Source of the DNA: Salvia splendens
Lineage: Eukaryota > Streptophyta > Magnoliopsida > Lamiales > Lamiaceae
Reading direction: 5' to 3'
Assembly: GCF_004379255.2 (NCBI RefSeq)
Contig: NC_056047.1
Coordinates: 21,218,293 to 21,282,292, forward strand
DNA: 64,000 nt
A model generated the notes under the pieces. It made no database searches and had not been told where the DNA came from. It saw only the letters and a program-made list of their open reading frames with translations. Positions 1 to 10,616 of this stretch are shown piece after piece. Position numbers and translations under genes: made by a program. The stretch's first letter is position 1, and each line of letters opens with the position of its first letter.

Positions 1-3
1 CTA

Positions 4-930
4 ATGGATGCTTTTCATAGGAGGTTCTTTCAGAAAGCGGAAATCCGAATTACCTCGGCTCAGCTGCTTTCTATACGTCAAGGTCGCGACGAAAAGATCA
101 GCGACTTCCTGACGAGATTCCATAAGGAGTGCCTACAAGTAGATAATCTCAATGATCTACTTGTCATTTCGGCATTCCAAAATGGAATCCTGCCCGGAGC
201 TCTCTACAGAAAGCTCGTGGAGTGCGGCCCGCAAACAGCTCAAGAAATGTGGGACATTGCGGACCAGTTTTCCCGTGCGGATGAGGCAGACCGTCGAAAA
301 CGGTCTTTAGACAGCTCATCCCAAGAAGAGAAAAAGAAGCCCGATCAAAGCGGCCAGGTGCTTCCTCGCCGAACTCCTTTTGAAAGAATTCAAAGGGCAC
401 CGGTACAAGGCAGATTGGGGCCACGGCTCAATCCTGAGAAGCCGCCCGCTCAGTTCGTACCATTAAACAAGTCAAGAACGGAAATTTTCGAACTACATTC
501 CGATATGTTCGAAAAACCAAAGCGGATGACGAAATCAGCCGCGCGGCGACCTCAGGATCAATATTGCTCCTTCCATCAAGCCCACGGTCATGATACCGAG
601 GAGTGCCGAAATTTGGCTGCAGGTATTGATGTTCTTGTGAAAACAGGAACGTTAAAAAAATACCAAAGCAAGCAGCCGAAAAAGAACAAAAGACAGAGAG
701 GTGCGAACTGCAATCCTCAGGATCCGAAAAGGCATGAGGATCCCGAAGACGACGACGAGCCGCAATATGATGGAGTAATCCTGACTATTGATGCTCTCCC
801 TGCCGGGAAGACTAAGTCGTCCCTAAAAGCAGAACGCAGAGGTTCCAATCAAGAGGAGCCAACACATAAAAGGCTGAAGAAAGACGAAGTGATTACATTT
901 TCAGATGCCGATCCCGTCCCGGCCATCTCT
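4..930 (+). pseudogene. Tat-type gag (capsid/nucleocapsid), 5'-truncated
   Basis: The open frame starts inside the retrotransposon gag domain, so the first methionine is not the true start. The capsid-like part covers roughly residues 1-100, with a helical segment around FHRRFFQKAE. A basic, Gln/Lys-rich linker follows. A single zinc-binding cluster of the C-x2-H-x4-H-x4-C kind, around residues 185-200 (YCSFHQAHGHDTEEC), is the form seen in Tat gag. The protein would coat genomic RNA in virus-like particles. The frame stays open into the protease region and is lost near 994. Confidence 0.8.
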
Positions 931-1411
931 CCTCACCAAGACGCTATTGTCATTCAAGCCGGAGTGGCAAACAAACTGATCCACAGAGTATTTGTGATAC
1001 AGGAGCGTCAGTCAGCGTTCTTTTTAAAGAATGTTTTGATAAAATGGAAGTGGATCCAGCTCGGCTCAGTCCGGCTCCACTTCCTCTGAAAAGTTTCGCC
1101 CAGGAAGACACCCGCCCTGAAGTATTATCAGCCTTCCGATCACGGTGGGAAAAGCGCCTACAAGCTCCAATACGATGATCGAGTTCTTTGTGGTAAAAGC
1201 TCGGTCCCCGTACAACATCATCCTGGGAGAGACTGGCTCAACACAGTGGCTCAACACAGTTCGGGCCGTTTGCTCTACTTATCACCTCACCATCAAGATC
1301 CCCACTAAAGGTGGGATAGCGGTCATCCGAGGTGATCAAAAGAGAGCAAAAGAATGTTTGCAGATTGCGCTTAAAAGTGCCGAGCAATCAGTTCGGCACC
1401 ATCAAGCATAG
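931..1411 (+). pseudogene. Tat-type aspartic protease, frameshifted
   Basis: This part should cleave the gag-pol polyprotein. The DTGA-type active-site region lies at about 994-1010, but a one-base loss right at the catalytic Asp codon moves it out of the gag frame. A second one-base loss is near 1122. The C-terminal half is open from 1145 and includes FFVVKARSPYNIILG, the usual flap-to-C-terminal part of retropepsins. The strand just after ILG carries a 13-bp tandem duplication (1234-1246 and 1247-1259) that, with a nearby one-base loss, keeps the frame. Confidence 0.75.
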
Positions 1412-1444
1412 CAATCACAGCAACCGGAGTCAGAGGCAAGCGAG

Positions 1445-2930
1445 ATGGCCGAAGTCACTTCAGAGCCGAACTCAATGACCGTTCGGTTATACGATGACGA
1501 TCCATCCAGAACGGTCAAGATCGGCTTCGCAGGAACGCCTCTACTCCGAGAAAAGACCATTCAGCTCCTCAAGGAGTACAAAGATGTCTTTGCATGGTCT
1601 TCGTTGGACATGACCGGAGTGCCCCCGAGGTAATCACTCATCGGTTAAATATTGATCCTTCAATCCGGCCAGTAAAACAGAAGCAAAGACTCTTTGCGGC
1701 AGAAAGAAGCCAAGTCATCCATGACGAAGTCCGCCAATTACTAAAAGCGGATGTACTATTCGAGGTGAAGTATCCTTCGTGGGTGGCCAATCCTGTCATG
1801 ATCAAGAAAAAGGGAGGAGGATGGCGGATGTGCATAGATTTTACCGATCTAAACAAGCACTGTCCTAAAGATTGCTATCCCCTTCCGAATATAGATAAAA
1901 AAGTAGAAGCTTTGATCGGCTTCGAAATTTTCTGTTTTCTTGATCTATACAAAGGATATCACCAGGTGTTGATGGATGAGAGTGACGCTCCGAAACAGCT
2001 TTCATTACCGATTTCGGCATTTTCGCTTATAAAAAGATGCCATTCGGTTTAAAGAATGCCGGAGCCACTTATCAAAGGATGGTAGACAAGCTTTTTCGGC
2101 ACCTAATCGGAAAGCAGGTTGAAGTGTATGTCGACGACATAGTTGTCAAAAGCAAAAGCACTTCGGAGTACGAAGACAACCTCAAGTCCACTCTCAACGT
2201 GCTCAAGAAAGCCAACCTCAAACTTAATCCCCAAAGTGTACCTTTTTGGTAGATTCGGGAAAGTTTCTGGGTTGTTGGGTTTCAAAGGACGGACTCAAGG
2301 CAAACCCCTCAAAAGTTCAAGTCGTTCAGGACATGGCAATGCCGAAGTCCATACATGACGTGCAAAGGCTAACCGGATGTCTAGCCGCACTGAATCGATT
2401 CCTTTCCCAAGCAGCCGAAAAGCAACTGCCGTTCTTCAAGGTGTTGAAAAAGGCACCAAAGTTCGAGTGGGGAGCCGAGCAGAAAAAGGCCTTTGACGAG
2501 CTCAAAAGTTATCTAGCCGAGCTTCCTATTCTCTCTGCTCCAACCGAAGCCGAAGTAATATTCTTATACTTAGCGGCATCGGATCAAACCATCAGCGCGG
2601 TGCTTGTACGAGAAGAAGGCCTAAAGCAGTTTCCCATCTACTTTACAAGCCGAGCATTAAGAGGTCCAGAAACAAGGTATCAACCTCTGGAAAAAATTGC
2701 TCTGGCGTTAGTAAATGCAGCAAGGAGACTGCGGCCATACTTCTACGCTCACAAGGTATGCGTCTTAACCGATCTGCCTCTTCGGCAAGTTTTGACCAAA
2801 CCAGAAGCATCAGGCAGAATCGCCAAATGGGCCATAGAGCTGGGAGAACACTCAATCGAGTATCTACCTCGGAAAGCTATCAAGGGACAAGCCTTGGCAG
2901 ATTTTCTTGCAGAAGCAAAGTTCGATCAAG
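1445..2930 (+). pseudogene. Tat-type reverse transcriptase and RNase H, frameshifted
   Basis: Reverse transcriptase motifs appear in order across several frames: WRMCIDFTDLNKHCPKD near 1823-1870, the LD-x-YKGYHQ segment near 1940, MPFGLKNAGATYQ from 2037, and the catalytic YVDD at 2127-2138. The connection domain and the first RNase H follow (SDQTISAVL near 2580, FTSRALRGPE near 2642, LPLRQVL near 2775). Frame breaks at about 1622 (C run), 1993 (A run) and 2233 (A run) are all one-base losses. There is no in-frame nonsense codon between the breaks, so the coding content is well kept. Confidence 0.85.
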
Positions 2931-3613
2931 CAATTCCTGTTATTGCCGAACAGAAGAATTCTGCCAATGCCGAACTAGTACAGCCCTTGGAATCCGAAGT
3001 AGAGCCGCCGGACTGCTGGAGCGGATTCGTAGATGGAGCTTCAAACAAGATGGGAAGTGGAGCTGGTATTTTACTTGTCGCTCCCGACGGACACGAGGTA
3101 ACCTACTCACTTCGGTTCCTATTCCCCCAACTAACAATGAAGCCGAGTACGAAGCCCTCCTGGCCGGACTCCAGTTAGCGCAAAGTCTGCTCGTCAAATC
3201 TCTCAAAGTCCATTGTGATTCACAAGTCATAGTAAATCACATGTTGGGTACAAGTGAAGCTCGTGACGAGAGAATGAAGGAGTATTTGGACAAAGCGCAA
3301 AGCATCAGCCGAAGTTTCTCCTATTTTCGGATAATCCGCATTCCCAGAGCGGAAAATAGCCGAGCAGATAATTAAGTAAGTTGGCCTCAGATCCGAGCTC
3401 AAAGGCGAAGAATTATGCATCGAAGCATTGATGAAGCCGAGGTACATTCAGTATCCAGCTCGCCGAACTGGATGACACCGATCTTGCAGTATCTGGATCA
3501 AGGACAATTGCCCGAGGATAGGAGAGAAGCTCGGAAGATCACGTGCCGAGCACTTCGGTACGAACTTCATGAAGGAGTCCTCTTTAGAAAGTCTTACCTC
3601 CAGCCATTATTGC
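2931..3613 (+). pseudogene. Second (archaeal-type) RNase H domain and integrase linker of the Tat element
   Basis: CWSGFVDGASNKMGSGAGIL near 3016-3075 and NNEAEYEALLAGL near 3133-3170 match the ribonuclease H fold with Asp and Glu catalytic positions. Such an additional RNase H downstream of the classical one is typical of Tat elements. Frames break at about 3124 (C run) and 3370 (A run). The tail from 3445 to the gap (ITCRALRYELHEGVLFRKS) is the linker before the integrase zinc finger. The integrase itself is not in the window. Confidence 0.75.
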
Positions 3614-3677
3614 NNNNNNNNNNNNNNNNNNNNNNNNNNNNNNNNNNNNNNNNNNNNNNNNNNNNNNNNNNNNNNNN
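3614..3677. other. Assembly gap (64 N)
   Basis: 64 consecutive N separate a Tat-lineage pre-integrase region from a Tekay-type integrase core. The two sides are not parts of one element, so the gap hides either an element boundary or a false join. Its true length is unknown. Confidence 0.99.
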
Positions 3678-4650
3678 TACTAAAATTGTGCGCACTTCTA
3701 CGACAAGATTACTCTTATGGCGCGGATAAGTTAGCTAAGCTCTACGTGAATGAAGTGGTGCGATTGCATGGAGTGCCAAAGACCATCGTGTCCGACCGCG
3801 ATACGAAGTTCACATCGAAGTTTTGGACGAGTTTGCAACGCGAATTGGGCACACAACTGAACTTCAGCACTGCTTATCACCCACAATCGGATGGACAGTC
3901 AGAGAGGACGATTCAGACGCTTGAGGATATGTTGCGAGCCGTTGTCCTAGATCGAGGAGAAGGTTGGGAAAACTGTTCTACCATTGGTCGAATTCGCCTA
4001 CAACAATAGCTATCAAGCGACGATCGATATGGCTCCGTACGAAGCCTTGTACGGTAGGAAGTGTCAATCCCCACTTTATTGGGATGAAGTTGGCGAGAGA
4101 AAGATGTTAGGACCCGACGCCATAAAGGAGATGACCGAAATTGTGCATCAAATCCGTGCAAGGATCAAGGAAGCTCAAGATAGGCAGAAATCGTATGCTG
4201 ACGTGCGTCGAACGGAAATCAAATTCGACGTTGGTGACAAAGTGTTCTTAAAAGTGTCCCCGACGAGAGGAGTTGTGAGATTTGGAGTGAAGGGCAAGCT
4301 GAAACCGCGTTTTGTTGGACCGTACGAGATCATCGACGAAGTAGGTCCTGTGGCGTATCGTTTGGCGTTACCTCCCAGCTTTGGGAACGTGCACAACGTG
4401 TTCCACGTATCGCAGTTGCGCAAGTACGTGTTCGACCCCAAACATGTGAGTCACCAAGAGGAAGTGATCCTAACCCCCGACATGAGCTACGAGGAAAGGC
4501 CCGAAGCAATCCTAGATCGGAAGGTACAAGAGCTACGGAGCAAGTCGATAGCGTCCGTGAAGGTGTTGTGGAAGCACCATGGTCCCGAGGGAAGCTACGT
4601 GGGAGTTAGAAGATAAGATGAAAGAAAAGTTTCCCGAGCTGTTTGTGTGA
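3678..4650 (+). pseudogene. Tekay integrase core and chromodomain, frameshifted
   Basis: The integrase core shows the second catalytic Asp in SDRDTKFTSKFW (near 3790) and the Glu in YHPQSDGQSERTIQTLE (near 3875-3925). The C-terminal part has the GPYEI module (near 4315) and VHNVFHVSQLRKYV. A chromodomain follows from about 4495 (AILDRKVQELRSKSIASVKV). Chromodomains are thought to steer integration to marked chromatin. A frame break lies near 3974-3984 and another in a G run near 4587, after which the last residues continue in a second frame to a stop at 4648-4650. The first catalytic Asp is lost in the gap. Confidence 0.85.
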
Positions 4651-4680
4651 GACGTTTAAATTTCGGGACGAAATTTCTGT

Positions 4681-4694
4681 TTAGAGGGGAAGGA
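4681..4694 (+). promoter_or_regulatory. Polypurine tract of the Tekay element
   Basis: The purine-rich stretch TTAGAGGGGAAGGA directly precedes the LTR start TGTAACATCC. It would prime plus-strand DNA synthesis. Confidence 0.75.
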
Positions 4695-6236
4695 TGTAAC
4701 ATCCCAAACTTTTGTGACATTTTTTTTTATGTTATTGGAATTTTGGATTTTTTTTTTTAAAAAAAAAACGTTTGATTTTATGTGATTAAGTGCTTTGCGT
4801 GAAATAAATTACCGTGGTAATTGTGGAATGATGAGCTTGAGATTTTATCGTTTTTCCAATGTGGGGAAAAGATTAATAGGATCATGCATTTATCCTTTCT
4901 CGAGTCGATTCATTGAAATATTCGGCCCTTCCTAATTATTGAAACAGTACTTCTTTTTGTGGATTTAATTAATTGCTTTGGGACATTATTCCAAATTAAA
5001 TCCAAACCAATGGACCTTAAATTACACTACATGAAATTCGAACTCCATCCTTTTATCCTTGGGAGTTTCAAAAATCTCCAATAGGAGATTGGATTATTTT
5101 TCATTTGATTTAATTGGTGCTTTATTGACTCTCTTCTTTTGAATTAAATCCAATTAAATCATGATATATTTCATTTCCCTCGCCCAAAAATAGATAGAGA
5201 GTTGGGGTATTTCCTTGGCTATTTAGCCTAGCAATTTTCGGCCCTCTCCAATAAAATTTGGAGAATATTTTATTTGTTTCCTAATTTGTGGAATCCCTAT
5301 TTATTCAAATAAATTCCTTTGTCAATTTAATTGGGGATGTGAATATTTTTCTACTACTTCCCTTCCATGTCACACGCCCCATACTATTATTTTCCTTGTG
5401 GGAATTTAAATAATTGTTACCTATTTTATGGGAGCCTCTTTGCATAAAGAATTTACCAAAATTTAAATCCTATTCTATTTAATTGGGGATTTAAATAATT
5501 TCCTTGTGCAAAGTCCTTGAAATTTTCGGCCCCCACCACAATTGTTCCTACTTGGAGATTTAATTTATTTGTTTCCTTGTATTCATTATTTTTATTACCC
5601 AAATTGTGGATTTATTTCTCTCCAAGTAAATATCAAATAATCTCTTATTAAATTTTCAGCCATAATTTTCGAAAATTAGGCTCTTTATAATTGTGGGATT
5701 TTTATTCATTAGCCTATATTTTAATTCTCCACAATTTATTTATTTAATTCATTCACGGACTTAAACCTAGCAAATAAATACCAACTTATCAAACCCTAGC
5801 CCCCATTCCTTCAAAATTTCGCCCACCCCTCTCTCTCCCTCTCCCACACGGTTCTTCATCTCTCCCACTCTCCCATCTCCAAAAAAAATCCTCCATCCAA
5901 CCCTTGTTCTTGCAATCCGTTGAAGTTATCTTCGCGAACCTCCGACGAATCGCTCCATTCTACGTTTCTACCGATTCGTTTTGTCAAAGGAAGGTATATT
6001 CGCACACTTTTCCTCCTCCTTCTCTTTTGAACCATGTTTTGAGTCCTACATGCATGTAGAGAGTGTAGGTTTGATAGATCGCAAGTTTTAACGGGAGGGA
6101 AATTGTGTGTTCGTAAGAACTTGTTTGATTTTTGCATTGTTGGTTGAAATCATGGGTGTTGGATCGAAATATTTGTGAATGATATGTGTTTGTATGCAAA
6201 TATGTGAATGAGGAACGTGTGAGCATGAATGTGTGT
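4695..6236 (+). repeat. Tekay 3' LTR, left part (U3 side)
   Basis: The stretch begins with TGTAACATCCC right after a polypurine tract and is AT-rich without credible genes. It stops at the TGTGT target duplication of Athila-1 and resumes at 20795. The 1542 bp here plus 1888 bp beyond the insertion make one LTR. Confidence 0.8.
6232..6236. repeat. Target site duplication of Athila-1, left copy (TGTGT)
   Basis: TGTGT directly precedes the LTR start TGATAAG and recurs at 20790-20794 directly after the other LTR. Five bases is the size expected of Ty3/gypsy integration. Confidence 0.9.
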
Positions 6237-7738
6237 TGATAAGTCGTATTCTAGGCCTCGGTTACTGGTCAGTATGACAGGTTTAAATGATTATATTTGC
6301 AAAGCAGTTGCTCAAAGTGTGCAGGATAAGTGTTCTGGCCAGTAGGGAAGTTCCGGAGTGTTCGGGTAGAAAAAGCGCCAGCATGGTCTCATACTGATCC
6401 GTATACGTGCTAAAACGGCTTGAGATGAAGAAGACGGATAGCTGGGACGGATTACCCACAATTAAGGGCAAAGAAGTCAAATTGCAGCGAGGATTTACCC
6501 TAAAATCAAGGGTAGCCTCCCTATAAAAGGTAGCCAAGTTGGAGAGAGAAGAAGCAGCCGGGGGGGATAGACTTCAATTCACCATCATCTTTAGGTAGAG
6601 AGTTCTCTCGGTAATTTCAGTCTTTCAGCCGTGTCCACTTCTTGCCTCGCCGAGCCATGATCACCTGACGTTCAGAATGTTCCCGAGTTCCAGTCATCGT
6701 CCGTTCCAGTTAGCTAGATCGTAGTTCCAGTCAGAGATTTTATCGCCCGGAGTGGCAAACAATCTTTAAATTGCTTTCGTAGTTTAATTAGTTCTCCGTC
6801 TTTACGTTGGATTTCTGTTACATTTTGGGATTTTGTTGTTTTGAAATGCTTGCTTTGGATATCCGAACGTGTTAATGCTATGAAGTTGATTTCCGTTTCG
6901 TTCATTGTAGTGTTCTTTTCTTTCCTTGTCTAGTTAGCTTAGATCTAAGATTTCTCGGTGTTTTAAGTGCTAAATCTCTAAATTCTGTTACGTAACAAAT
7001 TTCTTTAGGATAGGTAAACATGTACTATTTGATCTGGAAGTAGATCGTTGCATGCAAGGCTTCGTTTTATTTTCTGAATCGATCTTTCATGTTGACCAGC
7101 ATGCAGAAGTCCAGTTTCAGCGTTTGATTTCAGATTTGATTTCTTAGTTTTAGATCTGTGTTCGCGAGTTGTTAATCTGCGTTTGCCGGGTTGGATCTGG
7201 AATTGTTATCTGAGTTCAAGTTGTGTTGTTGGAGAAGACGATGTCTACATCCAGATTGGGGACCACCTTACTTTTATTTACTTTTGCTTTCTTTTGTCCT
7301 TCACCTCTGGTTGTACCTGCAGATCTGTCAGCCTAGTCACCACTACCTCCACTACACTCTGAATATTCTGTTTAGCCAAAAATAGAAATACCGTCCTTTC
7401 CAAACAATTTCTGTTACACCATGTCCCCTCATTTCCACGTACACAGTTGCATTCCATGATCTGCTCCCCCATCCTAGTCAGTAGGACGCCACCCTTTAAT
7501 TACTCGCCTAGGTAGAAACTCAACCCGAGCGTGGTAGCTAACCAACCCTCCAAAACATCACCGCAGTAGTTTAAACGCACCATCTCTGTGGGATTCGACC
7601 CTTACCTCCACTATACTGATCAGTAGAAGTGGGTTGAGGAATCTTTGAAGACGAGGTCTAGGCTTAGTTAGGATCTTTATCCTGCCAGTAGGATATATCC
7701 TCACTTGAACGACACCTACGCACCTCGTAACCTCTTCA
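6237..7738 (+). repeat. Athila-1 5' LTR
   Basis: It runs from TGATAAGTCG to CCTCTTCA, with TG...CA ends, and matches 19287-20789 base for base apart from one G. It contains a TATA box at 6522-6530 and should drive transcription of the element. Confidence 0.95.
6522..6530 (+). promoter_or_regulatory. TATA box of the Athila-1 LTR
   Basis: TATAAAAGG lies about 285 bp inside the LTR. The same sequence sits at 19572-19580 in the other LTR, and a TATATAAGG counterpart is present in the Athila-2 LTRs. Confidence 0.65.
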
Positions 7739-7740
7739 AA

Positions 7741-7758
7741 TGGCGCCGTTGCCGGGGA
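7741..7758 (+). promoter_or_regulatory. Primer-binding site of Athila-1
   Basis: TGGCGCCGTTGCCGGGGA begins two bases after the LTR. It would pair with the 3' end of a tRNA; in Athila elements this type of site is usually assigned to tRNA-Asp. Confidence 0.85.
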
Positions 7759-7815
7759 TGGATGGCGTTTTATATACTATTGTGTGTGATACTTTGGCGT
7801 AAATATTGTGTATAA

Positions 7816-7841
7816 TTTTTTCTCTTTTTCTTTTGTTTCAG
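7816..7841 (+). promoter_or_regulatory. 3' splice-site-like tract just before gag
   Basis: A long pyrimidine tract ends in TTTGTTTCAG, followed by TTT and the gag ATG at 7845. The same CAG-TTT-ATG arrangement behind a pyrimidine tract is found at the gag start of Athila-2 (38022-38055, minus strand). Function is inferred only from the resemblance to a 3' splice site. Confidence 0.45.
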
Positions 7842-7844
7842 TTT

Positions 7845-10088
7845 ATGAGAAGCAGTTCGGATCCTAATCCGTGGAAACCAAAGATACTTCAGCGAGGATC
7901 CATACTTGTGACCACTCGTTCTGGCCTGTCAACAACTCTGTCCGACCTAGACACGAGTAGCGACGAAGAACAGGACACCATAGAAGGACCAATTCCCGTG
8001 GAGTTACCACTGTTGGAAGGCAATCCAGGAATGGCTGCCAACATGGACGAAGATCCAGAGATCGGTACGCTGAATGCGCATACCGAAGGAGAACCACCGC
8101 AAGCTATCGTGGTCACCCCGGGACAGACTGCTTGTGACGTGAAGCCTCATGTCATAGCGATTCTACCTACATACTGCGGGAAAAGCTATGAAGGGCCGTA
8201 TGAGTTCCTTCACGAATTTTGTAAGATTTGTAGAGCGCAGAGAAGACCAGCAGGAGCGACTGAAGATGATTATAGGCTGAAAGCTCTGCCATTTGTGCTC
8301 AAGGGGGAAGCGAACACCTGGTTCATGCGCTTGCCCCCTGACTCTATTGAGACTTGGGCCGACTTCAAGTCAGCATTCCTGGGCGAGTTTTTTCCGTCAT
8401 CTAAGACAAGCGCACTGAAGAGAGAAATAACGAATGTGAAGCAAGGATATGACGAGCCCTTGAGCGACTATTGGGCAAGATACATGGGTCTTTTGGAATC
8501 GTGTCCCAACCATCGCATGGCGGACATTGAAGTACATCATACTTTCTACGAGGGCATGAACGCGGTAACCAAAGACCTGGCCAATTCATCTTCGGGAGGA
8601 AGCTTCACGCAATTACGGGTCAGCGAAGCAAAGAGAGTCCTAAGGAAGCTACTGAATGCAAAGAAAGAGTATGACCATTCAAGGGAAGGATACAACCGAG
8701 AGCGGGCTGCTGTTGCATCGACTACTGATCAGGAGAACAAGCTGGAGCAGAAAATGGACTTGAAGATGGATGAACTGAAGAAGTCACTTTTGAGTGCCAT
8801 CGAGAAGAGCACTCCACCACCTCTCCCAACTGGGAACTACAAGGGTGCAGAGCAGGGGAATCAAGGGGCCCAATACGAGCATCCGAATGACTTGATCAGT
8901 ACGGAGCAAGCTAATGCTGCTGGGTATTTTAACCAGAATGGGAATTGGATCCAGGGGAGACAACGGGACGCACCATGGAGGGACCACCCGAATTTTCGAT
9001 GGGGAGAAGGGAACCAAAACCAGAACCAAGGTCAAGGCCAGAACCAATATAACCCTTACCCGAACCAAAACCCTAACCGTGGACCAGCAAACCCAGACTT
9101 CCAGCCCAACTGGTCAGGAAGAAACCAACAAGCCCAAAACTATAACCCACAAAGCTCAAACTCGAACCCTGTTTACGTGCCACCCCATCAGAGAAATTTC
9201 CAAAACTACCAAAATCAACCAAACCAAGCATCCCAACACCATCAGAACCAGAATCAATTCCAAGCCCAGCACCAGAATCAATATCCTCAAGATCAGTACA
9301 CTCCTCCTGCCCAATATAACCAATACCCGCCTAATCAAGGACAGCAAACCTCCCAGAACTATCAACACCAAGGGCCGGGTCATTTCCAAAACTCGAACAG
9401 GCCGAGGAGATCCGTTGAGGACATGATGAGTGAAATGCTAGCATCACAACAGAACATCAAAGGAGAATTGCAAGCCCATAATGAGGTCGTGCAGGGGATG
9501 CAAAATGCCCAGAAAGAACATAAGGCGAACATGGATATGATGAATAGGCAGTTAGCTCAACTGGCCAGTTCGATGGGTGATTTGAAGGGAAATGCAGGAA
9601 AACTCCCATCTACAGTCCAAATGCCCGAGAAGGCAAATGTGAGTAAGGTCACGTTGAGGTCAGGAACTACTTATGATGCACCTCAACCGAAACAGCCGAG
9701 TGAAGGATCGAATGGAACGAAGATAGGAGGCGAGACAATTTCAGCTGAGGAAATAGGGAATTTCATGCCTCGAATGCAGGATCCATTCTTCCTGGATGAT
9801 ACACCAAGTATAAGAGGTGAACCCGATGCCTTACTGACCAGGAAGGAACCTCCTCAAGAGAAAAATCCCAGAATGGAGGCTCGGACCCAAGAGCTACCAA
9901 GGAAAGTTGCTGAGGAATCCGTAGAAGAGAAAAAAGGGGAGAAACCATTCCCATTCCGATTTGTTACAAAGAGGAAGAAAGAGAACCCGGTCGACTACTT
10001 GTCGATTTTTGGAAGGTTGGACGTCACCATACCATTCCTCCAAGCCGTGAAACTACCCCGCTCGGAAAATTCATTAAGGATTTCATAG
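7845..10088 (+). CDS. Athila-1 gag
   Basis: Structural protein of the element. I take the ATG at 7845 (MRSSSDPNPWKPK) as start; the frame is open from 7806 but the 13 upstream residues are translated pyrimidine tract. A gag capsid region spans about residues 100-280 (EGPYEFLHEFCKICRAQRR, GEANTWFMRLPPDSIETW, SDYWARYMGLLESCPNHRM). A long Asn/Gln/Pro-rich segment follows at about 340-510 with no CCHC zinc knuckle, then helical residues and a basic end. Near 10057 one C appears to be missing from a C run, and the frame ends at 10088 instead of flowing into the protease. In Athila-2 the same junction reads through in one frame. Confidence 0.88.
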   Translation: MRSSSDPNPWKPKILQRGSILVTTRSGLSTTLSDLDTSSDEEQDTIEGPIPVELPLLEGNPGMAANMDEDPEIGTLNAHTEGEPPQAIVVTPGQTACDVKPHVIAILPTYCGKSYEGPYEFLHEFCKICRAQRRPAGATEDDYRLKALPFVLKGEANTWFMRLPPDSIETWADFKSAFLGEFFPSSKTSALKREITNVKQGYDEPLSDYWARYMGLLESCPNHRMADIEVHHTFYEGMNAVTKDLANSSSGGSFTQLRVSEAKRVLRKLLNAKKEYDHSREGYNRERAAVASTTDQENKLEQKMDLKMDELKKSLLSAIEKSTPPPLPTGNYKGAEQGNQGAQYEHPNDLISTEQANAAGYFNQNGNWIQGRQRDAPWRDHPNFRWGEGNQNQNQGQGQNQYNPYPNQNPNRGPANPDFQPNWSGRNQQAQNYNPQSSNSNPVYVPPHQRNFQNYQNQPNQASQHHQNQNQFQAQHQNQYPQDQYTPPAQYNQYPPNQGQQTSQNYQHQGPGHFQNSNRPRRSVEDMMSEMLASQQNIKGELQAHNEVVQGMQNAQKEHKANMDMMNRQLAQLASSMGDLKGNAGKLPSTVQMPEKANVSKVTLRSGTTYDAPQPKQPSEGSNGTKIGGETISAEEIGNFMPRMQDPFFLDDTPSIRGEPDALLTRKEPPQEKNPRMEARTQELPRKVAEESVEEKKGEKPFPFRFVTKRKKENPVDYLSIFGRLDVTIPFLQAVKLPRSENSLRIS

Positions 10089-10117
10089 CCGGGAAAGCTC
10101 AAAAAGATGGACAAATC

Positions 10118-10591
10118 ATGGTGGAAGGGATCGCATCCGCAATTGTGCAAGAGAAACTGCCGCCCAAAAGGGCCGATCCAGGTATGTTCACTTTACCCAT
10201 AACTATAGGGGATGTGAAGGTTGAACATGCGATGTGTGATCTTGGAGCTTCCATTAATGTCATGCCATTATCAATCTATAACCGACTGAAAGGAGTGAGG
10301 CTGTCAAACACTAGGGTGTTGATCCAGCTGGCTGATAGGTCGTGCATAAGCCCTGAAGGAGTTTTAGAGAACGTGTTGGTTAGAGTACAGGAGTTCACAT
10401 ACCCTGCTGATTTTTATGTGATCAAAATGAGTGAGCATGAAGCGAGAGAGTCTAGTGGAGTCTTGTTAGGGAGACCTTTTTTGAGAACGGCTAAGACAAT
10501 AGTGGATATGGCCGAGGGGACTATTTGCATTGATTTTAATGGTGAGAAGTTTACTTTTGATATAAATGATGCCATGAAGAAAACCCATTGA
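10118..10591 (+). CDS. Athila-1 aspartic protease
   Basis: This segment of the gag-pol polyprotein should be a retropepsin. [21 protein letters not shown] begins near 10190; the active-site motif is DLGAS in place of DTGA, usual in Athila, and [11 protein letters not shown] near 10458-10490 is the conserved C-terminal strand. The listed start at 10118 is only the first in-frame methionine after the break near 10057. The segment ends early at 10591 because of one extra A in an A run near 10583; the pol frame resumes right behind it. The gag start and the pol segment are in the same frame, so the two breaks cancel. Confidence 0.85.
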   Translation: MVEGIASAIVQEKLPPKRADPGMFTLPITIGDVKVEHAMCDLGASINVMPLSIYNRLKGVRLSNTRVLIQLADRSCISPEGVLENVLVRVQEFTYPADFYVIKMSEHEARESSGVLLGRPFLRTAKTIVDMAEGTICIDFNGEKFTFDINDAMKKTH

Positions 10592-10616
10592 TTCTGAAAA
10601 TCTATGCTTTGTTGAT

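Larger units (their letters stand above)
1..3613 (+). mobile_element. Tat-lineage Ty3/gypsy retrotransposon, partial
   Basis: The domains run gag, aspartic protease, reverse transcriptase, RNase H and then a second RNase H-like domain. The extra RNase H after the usual one is a hallmark of the Tat/Ogre lineage. Neither LTR is visible: the 5' end lies outside the window, and the integrase is missing because the sequence runs into the assembly gap at 3614. The reading frame is broken about eight times, nearly always by one lost base in a short homopolymer. A true stop inside an otherwise sound frame is rare. Confidence 0.85.

Noticed and set aside
9156..9389. Hydrophobic minus-strand frame resembling membrane segments
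   Set aside because: It is the complement of the Asn/Gln-rich gag region; AAC and CAA codons read as valine and leucine on the other strand.
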